From Aquatica leii (Eukaryota > Arthropoda > Insecta > Coleoptera > Lampyridae): a stretch of DNA of 64,000 nucleotides. Below the pieces are notes generated by a model. It ran no database searches. It saw nothing but the letters and a program-made list of their open reading frames with translations, and was not told the origin of the DNA. Positions 57,733-64,000 of the stretch are shown here, piece by piece. Every line of letters begins with the position of its first letter. Position 1 is the stretch's first letter. Where the stretch lies: the NCBI GenBank assembly GCA_035610365.1, contig CM069435.1:89313389-89377388 (forward strand). Reading direction: 5' to 3'. The translations under genes and the position numbers were made by a program.

Positions 57733-58227
57733 TAGTCAATATGGCTTGGTACCTGGCAAAACGACGACTGGCGCCGCCAGTCGATTAATGATTATTGTAC
57801 AATCGAACGTTTCCAGGTATAGACTAGCTATTTTCATAGACATTTCTGGAACGTTCATAGCTCTTTATCGAATAGATTGATAACCTATTCAGCGAATATT
57901 TTACGTTGTTTCTCCAAACGACTGACGAAAGCTTGCCCACAAAGCTCGATTTTAGGCCAACTTTTCGAATGTAGTTGTTAATGATCTCTTAGACAAAAAC
58001 TTACCAGAAGATTGCAACATTGTTACTTATGCGAACGACATTACCATAACAGTATCCGCAAATTCCTGACGAGACTTGAAGACAAAAACTTGTTATTAAA
58101 TATTGTAACTAGCTCGGTCGGCAGCAATAAACTAAGTATTTCTGCAGACAAGACAAAGTACATGGTTTTTGGCTTGCACGCTAAGACGAAATTCTACACT
58201 GCCTCTTCACAATATTCCTGTCCGTAA
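57733..58227 (+). mobile_element. LINE reverse transcriptase fragment (R1/Jockey-like)
   Basis: The translation shows QYGLVPGKTTTGAASRLM, then YRLAIFIDISGTF (motif with the first catalytic Asp), KACPQSSILGQLF (from the usual KGCPQGSVLGP), LPEDCNIVTYANDITI (YADD box changed to YAND) and LSISADKTKYMVF. These parts are in order but in different frames with stops between, so it is dead. It sits between two Penelope-like fragments. Confidence 0.72.
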
Positions 58228-58344
58228 TTTAAAGTCATGTTTTTATTCCTTTTTTCTTTTATTATTTTTAATTGAATAATACTCTTCCGTTTATTTTTCG
58301 TTATTGTTACTTGACTAACTCTGCCTCTCTTACTTCCTTCCTGC

Positions 58345-58990
58345 TTGTCAAAATCTTTTTTTTATCAACTTGATTTTACCCATTAGAAGCAAGCTATCCT
58401 TTTTGTGGCAAACTTGTACTAAGTAAGTTCGGGTGGTTTGGTGAGTCCACATTCTCCTCCTTCTCCTGTTTATCATTGTTTTCAATAATTTTCTCCTTAA
58501 GCAAAAAAAACACATTTTATCGACCGGGACTTTAGTAAAAAAAAATACCACGTCAAAACTGACTAGAATATCTTGTTTTGTGATACGCAAGTTTTGAATT
58601 TTTTTTATCAAGTCTGTAGAGCCTTTAATGTCAGTTTCTGTGTGTTTCATCAACGGCTAAAGTTTTGTAGCTAGATAACGTGTTACCGATTGAGTCAGTG
58701 AGTTGATGGTGCCTACTATTGGTCGAAAAGGGACTCCTTTTTTGTGTATTTTGAGAACACCGTATTTTCGTAGCATAACTGAATTTTTGACAATCAAAGC
58801 TTGTTTTTTGTTAATATCTATAGTAGTAGAGTTTTAAATAGTAAAGTTTATTTTAGTGCATAAAGAGTTTAAAGGGTTTTTCTGTAAACGTTTATAGCAA
58901 TTTCCCGAGAGTAAGTTCGTCATTTTATTGTTGGAATCTTGTATGTTTATAACGACTTTTTACGCTGGTTTTCTTATAACAACAAAAAAA
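58345..58990 (-). mobile_element. Penelope-like reverse transcriptase fragment, N-terminal half
   Basis: On the - strand: YGVLKIHKKGVPFRPIVGTI, then SVTRYLATKL and DILVSFDVVFFFTKVPVDK, characteristic of Penelope-like reverse transcriptases. The catalytic YxDD part and endonuclease are absent. It is interrupted by stops and frame changes. Confidence 0.7.
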
Positions 58991-61420
58991 AGAGGCAACG
59001 GCTAACACAGTTTCCCCGTATAGAAAATCGCAGGCATTGTGATGCTAAATTATAGGTTGCAGCTAAAAATAGGCGCTAAGACGATGAAAGATTAAATTAG
59101 GGAGATATCGTCTAACTATACCCGTAGATTGAAAAAAACAAATAACACGACAGAAGTAATAACACAGAATATATATTTATTGTATCATAGAAGTAGTTGA
59201 AAAGGACGAAGACAGTACATAAGTATAGTTATATAAACGTTTCAAGCAATATTACATGGGTTGACATTACAGGCCAAATATAAGTTACACCCTTTACTTA
59301 TTTTTATTATTTACTTTATTATTATTTACTTTACTTTATTAAGTTAAATTTCAAGAATACGAAAATCAAAATATTAAGAATCAAAGCGCACCCGATAAGT
59401 ATGTGACACACAAAAAAAGAGTTTAATATTAATTTTGATTACAACCTAGTATGTACGTGTGGCCATTCCAATAATCGACATGACCATCAAAATAAAATAG
59501 AAAATGCAATACTTACAGTTGTGTATTATCCAGTAGGGTATTAGATAATTCCGTACCAGTCTGACCTAAAACATAATATGCAATTTGACACACAAGCGTA
59601 CATACTGTGTTAGCACAAGTAATTTGATTTTATGCATACAAAACTTGACGTAAAAGAATGCGCCGAGCTTCCCTCTAATTAACTTCGCACTTGTGTAAGT
59701 ATTTCTTCCCATAAATTGGTGTACAACCCTTATAGCCTTCAGCGACCTGACGTCATGGAAACTTCTTGACAAGCAGGTGTTTTACCTACGCCACTGATAA
59801 GATGACAAATACCCCAAAATAAGCCTTTACTCAACATTACGCAAAATTCGCTCACATATTCTCGTGGAGTGGCGTGAACCAAGAAAGAAAAGTATGAAAA
59901 GAAAAGAAAAAAGAAAAAGGTGGGACACGTCGAGGGACAAATTTTATACTTGAAAAATTTTTATACTCGAAAATTAATCTACCAACTTTTTAACATAACA
60001 AATTTCCCCCCAGCAACATAAAAACCTAGAAAGTGGACGCTAGCTAAAGTCAAGAATAGAAATTTAGGCATACGACAACGACAGAACCTGGAAATCCAAA
60101 ACCAACCCCAATACAATAACACCCAACCCAAGAAGAAACGTAAAAGTAAGAGGTTTTCCTAATTTGCTAAGCATCACCATCCTGATGTGTCCAAAAAGTC
60201 GCATGAAGCGGAATGATACTCCAACCATCAGAAAAGAAGTATCAGAACAGGTACTCGTTGAAAGTCGACATCAGTCGTTACGCTATAAAGCAAGAGAACT
60301 ACACAGTCCCATAGACCTCACTGGCAGATAATACTAAGTAAATCATCAGAAAAAGAAGAAATACAGGAAAGAAAGAAGTTTAGCCCAAGGCAAGGACAAC
60401 GCCCTAAAACCCCTTGAAACCCCAGCTTACGAATACAAATCCCGCCTTGAATATAAATTCCAGGAAACCTCTTTAGCAAAAGGACAAAGGTACTATAGAA
60501 AAATGGGAAAGAAACGGTACCCACAACCACGAGACTACGAAACACCCCAGGAATCCTATCACAGCCTAAAGTTTCCTCGTTGGAGTGCGGGACGATTGTG
60601 TGGCGTCGAAGTCTTAACCACACCTCACGCCCTCGCGACAAGATGTCAAAGTGCGTCGTTGGGCCCCTCAACACAAGCGCACGCAATCGCAACGAGTACT
60701 CGTTTGCTCACAATAGTCTTCCTCACACCCAGGAAGGAATCTGACCAGAGGAAACAAGACCCAAGAAATCCCCCCCGTCCTGAAAATAGATAAAAGAAAG
60801 AAGAAAATCAAGCATCCCATAATTTTACTTTAAAATCCAAAATAAAAAAGACTACAGCCAGCAATTGCTCGACTGTAGCCGGAAGCGGTGCCTGCTGTAC
60901 AACTACAACATCCTATGCGCCGGTTAAGAAAAATTGGTTATTACTGCCAAGCTCCGTCAAGTCCGCCGTACGGCCCCCGAAAGGTATTTTGCCTAGTCCA
61001 GAACTTGAGGCTACCGGGTCAGAAACAACCAACCTTCCGGAACGCATAGCCGTCAGGTTTCCACAACAGACCCCGAGTGACCTACCCTACTGCCCAACTA
61101 ACCGCCCAAATGCAGTAAGAAACAAAGAAACCAAAGAAACCAAAACGTCAATGCATAGTGGTGAGAACTCACGCACACTAGACATGGATAGAGATATAGT
61201 GCTGTATAGTCGTCCAAATACGGTATGATACGCTTCCCAAAAATAGAACTAAACCCAAAATAATAATAACCCACGATGAGCAGCTTTTCTTAGGCGAACT
61301 AATTAAAAGTTCCTAACCTACTAAATCAAAAAAAAAAACAAAATTATGAGTAACCCAACTCGAAAACAATTAATCGTCCAAAGAAGCCACAGATGATCTA
61401 AAACGTAGTTTTCTTCATAC
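58991..61420. other. Unassigned region, GC-enriched from about 60000
   Basis: No recognised gene. From about 60000 to 61250 base composition is visibly less AT-rich than the rest of the window. Open frames at 60318-60692 (-) and 60503-60793 (+) overlap each other and match nothing I know. CCCCCC near 60006 would be a polypurine tract on the - strand, so the region may be the 3' portion of the gypsy fossil to its right, but that is a guess. Confidence 0.35.
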
Positions 61421-61422
61421 CT

Positions 61423-61655
61423 CGGTCGAAAGTACGTACTTTCGTCCCTAATAGCAGGAACGAAAGTTGAACATTTACTCCCTTGGAAAAGTACACGCGC
61501 GCCCTCTATAACGCCGGAAGGAAAGAATTTCTCATGCGTATTAATACTCGTAACTATGGTTTTTAGCTTATAATATGTTTGACTGTCCCCATCAAAAACA
61601 TGCTTATCAACATTTTAAGTTAAAAAAAGTAGAATTAATAACGTACTTTCGACCG
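61423..61655. repeat. Short inverted-repeat element
   Basis: Ends are CGGTCGAAAGTACGT and its reverse complement (61423-61437 and 61641-61655). GAAAGTACGTACTTTC at 61429-61444 is itself a perfect palindrome. It may be a small MITE; no target duplication seen. Confidence 0.4.
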
Positions 61656-61673
61656 GCTATAAAGAAAAATCGT

Positions 61674-61794
61674 ATACACTACGCGGGCCAAAAGTTGAAA
61701 TCTCGGCCCTGCGCGTAATGATGCCCCGAGGCAAAGCCGAAGGCATCATGACGCGCAGGGCCGAAAATTCAACTTTCGGCCCTCGTAGTGTAAT
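61674..61794. repeat. Long hairpin (arms ~52 bp, 16-base loop)
   Basis: Arms 61674-61725 and 61742-61794 pair with about six mismatches; the inner 23 bp (TCGGCCCTGCGCG onward) have only one. The loop is CCGAGGCAAAGCCGAA. It overlaps the 3' end of the neighbouring integrase fossil. Confidence 0.75.
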
Positions 61795-63265
61795 ATACTA
61801 TTACGTCGTTTACGCCGACGAGGATATAATAACGACACGTTGACCGACCGACGGTTTACCTGGTGTAGAGTATCATTCAAATCAGAGTCCGAAGAGCTTT
61901 GATCGGGCTTAAGATCCTTAGCATGCCAGAAACCCACCGATTGTCCAGTAGTGATGACTAAATCATACGTCCAAAGAGATTTAACCGTTTTAATAATAAA
62001 GGGTCCCAGGAACTGAAGTGCTAACTTGCCATTAAAATGCCTAGTGGCGTCAGAAAGCGTATAGTTACGTCGCCATATCAAATCCCCAATTTTATATCGC
62101 ACATGTCGACGGCGAAGATTATATCTATTTTGCGTTTTTGTGTACGTTTTAGAAAATTGTTTCAAAGTACGCGTACGAATAGCTTCATAATGAGACACTG
62201 AACGAGTAACTTTAGGTTCCGAAATAAGAACATCAGAAAAAGATGGGCCGAAAAGATTTCCTGTAAGAACGTGTTTACGTCCGAACAGTGCAAAGAGAGG
62301 AGTACAGTCAATGTCCTCGTGTTTCGCAGTACGAATAACGCAGCCTTTCTTTGAGAGATTTACATCTCAATGCCGATGGTTCTCTTTGACATATGATATT
62401 TTCTTATTTATTCTTTTGAGTACTCTCTTATAATGTTTATATTTCTTCGTATCGTAGATGTTACCGTTGCCGCTAGTAATTTTCTTTTTGCTGCAGATAG
62501 GTCTCCTATTCTTGGTATAATTAGTTGTTTGATTACGCCTTTCTTTGAAAGATTTACATCTCAATGCTGATAGTTCTTTTTGACATATGAAAAAATCATA
62601 GTTTTTAAGACCCTATTAATTCGTTTGGCGGGATTAGCCCTAGGATGATATTTAGCCGTAAATAGTATCGTTGTCTCATAAGTGGCGCAAAGTTTATCAA
62701 ATTCTTTACTAAGAAACTGGACACCATTGTTCTTAATAAAGGGTCATTAATTTGACCAAATTTTAAAAAAATTGTCCTTAATAAAATACGTAAGAGCACC
62801 AAAAAGAAGAAAGATAGTTTTTTGATGATTTTACAAATAGAGGTAGCAAGAGCTGAGCGCAACGGAAAGAACACAGAAAACTTGGTAAAACAGTCAGCGA
62901 TCACCAATACATAACTATGGTGTTTTGAAAATCGAGGCAGAGAGCCCACAATGTCACAACAAAGAACTTGCTAAGGGTGTGACGGCTTAGCACAAGGAGC
63001 GACTATACCAGAAGGAACAACTTGTTCCACCTTGTGCGCAGCACACACACGACAACGTCGAATATAGCGAGCAACATCTGCACGTAAACAGAGCCATAAC
63101 GTTGCAAAATCCATGCCGTAGTTTTTAAAACAACACAGTGTCCAGCGACAGGAGGATCGTAATGGTTACGAACCATTTCTGTACGTTGCTCTGTAGGAAC
63201 CACTATTTTCCAGTTATCTGAAGAATCAGAAGAGAAAGGAGTAAAAGAGATTAAAAAATTGCTCG
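61746..63265 (-). mobile_element. Ty3/gypsy-type integrase fossil, third family
   Basis: Reading leftwards: integrase zinc-finger region (about 63050-63230), integrase core (about 62605-62960) and the C-terminal region (61746-62198, with RYNLRRRHVRYKIGDLIWRR and FWHAKDLKP). Reverse transcriptase, gag and LTRs were not identified. Broken, several interruptions. Confidence 0.8.
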
Positions 63266-63293
63266 CGGGATTTTTCAACGGACCGGATAAAGT

Positions 63294-63341
63294 AAGCAAA
63301 GGGGCCGGATGCGGCCCGCGGGCCGGCTTTCCCCACCCCTG
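63294..63341 (-). mobile_element. hAT terminus (CAGGGGTGGGG type)
   Basis: On the - strand the sequence starts CAGGGGTGGGGAAAGCCGGC, then GGCCCGCGGGCC, a characteristic terminus of a hAT (Charlie-like) group. Only this end is present. GC-rich spike in AT-rich DNA. Confidence 0.55.
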
Positions 63342-63349
63342 TGTTAGAG

Positions 63350-63594
63350 TAACTAAACTTTCTACGTCTTCTGTCGTTTGGAAATTACTTTTTACAGAGG
63401 ACGCTCTAAATATTATATTGAAACATACCAACGCAAAGATAACCGAATTATCATTGAATTATCATCATGTTTCTTTTAAAGACCATTTAGGAATAAACGC
63501 ATTAAAAGCATTTTTAGCATTAATCTATTTGGCGGGAATTTTTAAATCTAGGCGATTATTCTCGATAGACGGTACTAACATACCAATTTTTTGA
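63350..63594 (+). pseudogene. PiggyBac-type transposase fragment
   Basis: Reads LLFTEDALNIILKHTNAKI, then INALKAFLALIYLAGIFKSR, matching the start of the DDE_Tnp_1_7 region of piggyBac transposases, and ends at a stop at 63592. The catalytic Asp residues lie further on in the family and are absent. The N-terminal side meets the hAT terminus. It is a remnant. Confidence 0.65.
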
Positions 63595-63759
63595 GCAAGT
63601 ATGTCTTAAATCAAGTATTAAAATAAAAATTTCTTTTCTAAACGTGCATAAAAGAACGTATACACGTATTCTACTACTTTATTTAGCTAAGCTCCGGAAC
63701 ATGTATTAGGAGAAAGAATCTAACTTTTTTTAATCATAGATGTTGTTTTCCCCTTAGAA

Positions 63760-64000
63760 ATGCCAAAATCAAAAGAAAGTATAAAAAATGATAAACTAAG
63801 TAAGATTTATTTTCAAATAAACCGTGGGTTTATTTTAAGATTAACTATTAGTGTCTACAAGATTTTTTTTATTATTTTAGACAATTTGGATTTAGATATT
63901 GAACCATTTTCACTCAATCACTCAGAATATGTTCCAAGTTTTTCAAGTAAAATATCTGAAGAACAATTAGGTACTGAAGCAGACATTCAGCTCGAGAGCA
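63760..64000 (+). CDS. Open frame running off the right edge, possible 81-bp intron
   Basis: ATG at 63760 opens a frame (MPKSKESIKNDKLS) that stays open to the window end. The middle (63800-63880) begins GTAAGA and ends with a pyrimidine-rich tract plus TTTTAG, and is 81 bases, a multiple of three, so the frame holds whether or not it is removed. The segment after it is acidic and Ser-rich (LDLDIEPFSLNHSEYVPSFS). It could be the N-terminal part of another piggyBac-like transposase or a host gene. Not recognised. Confidence 0.35.
   Translation, partial: MPKSKESIKNDKLSKIYFQINRGFILRLTISVYKIFFIILDNLDLDIEPFSLNHSEYVPSFSSKISEEQLGTEADIQLES

Noticed and set aside
60318-60793. Overlapping open frames on both strands
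   Set aside because: No family resemblance and mutual overlap; not supported as genes.

Overview
This is a eukaryotic, AT-rich and repeat-laden window, almost certainly from an insect genome (order not resolvable from the sequence). The diagnostic genes are members of the insect ionotropic receptor (IR) family, variant ionotropic glutamate receptors that work as chemosensory ligand-gated cation channels. All are intronless, all lie on the + strand, and they form a head-to-tail array of two alternating types, called here A (protein starting MLKTYV) and B (starting MLKSYV). In order: A0 (2-820, cut by the window edge), B0 (N-terminal stub, 4994-5152), a B-like C-terminal tail (6463-6540), A1 (9911-11645, one frameshift), B1 (18088-19810, broken), a second tail (26120-26205), A2 (31616-33349, intact), B2 (39769-41514, intact) and A3 (54724-56466, intact).

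The array grew by tandem duplication of a composite unit: A gene, a gypsy-type LTR fossil on the - strand, a Penelope-like element (PLE) tail, a ~125 bp satellite, B gene, a hAT (ZMYM1-like) transposon, then an unassigned spacer. About 12.8 kb (7165-19960) recurs nearly unchanged at 28863-41640, and 5153-7165 recurs at 24822-26826. Nested insertions order the events. A 405 bp hAT-type MITE and a 1.67 kb PLE insertion are shared by units 1 and 2, while unit 0 carries their empty sites. A pogo-like transposon (22099-24757) interrupts only one hAT copy, and the other copy shows the intact TA target.

Right of the array (47-54 kb and 56.5-64 kb) the sequence is mostly decayed mobile DNA: an inverted-arm PLE tail, a second pogo-like fragment, two more gypsy fossils, a solo LTR, R1-like LINE and PLE reverse transcriptase pieces, a piggyBac fragment and a hAT terminus. 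An open reading frame of unknown function runs off the right edge.

No rRNA, tRNA, CRISPR or bacterial-type features were seen. The strongest observations are the datable A/B receptor array with a gene-conversion-like tract in A2, heat-shock-element clusters in the LTR beside the receptors, two PLE families sharing an inverted-arm layout with a hammerhead-like core, and a minisatellite carrying about two dozen TATCGATA sites.
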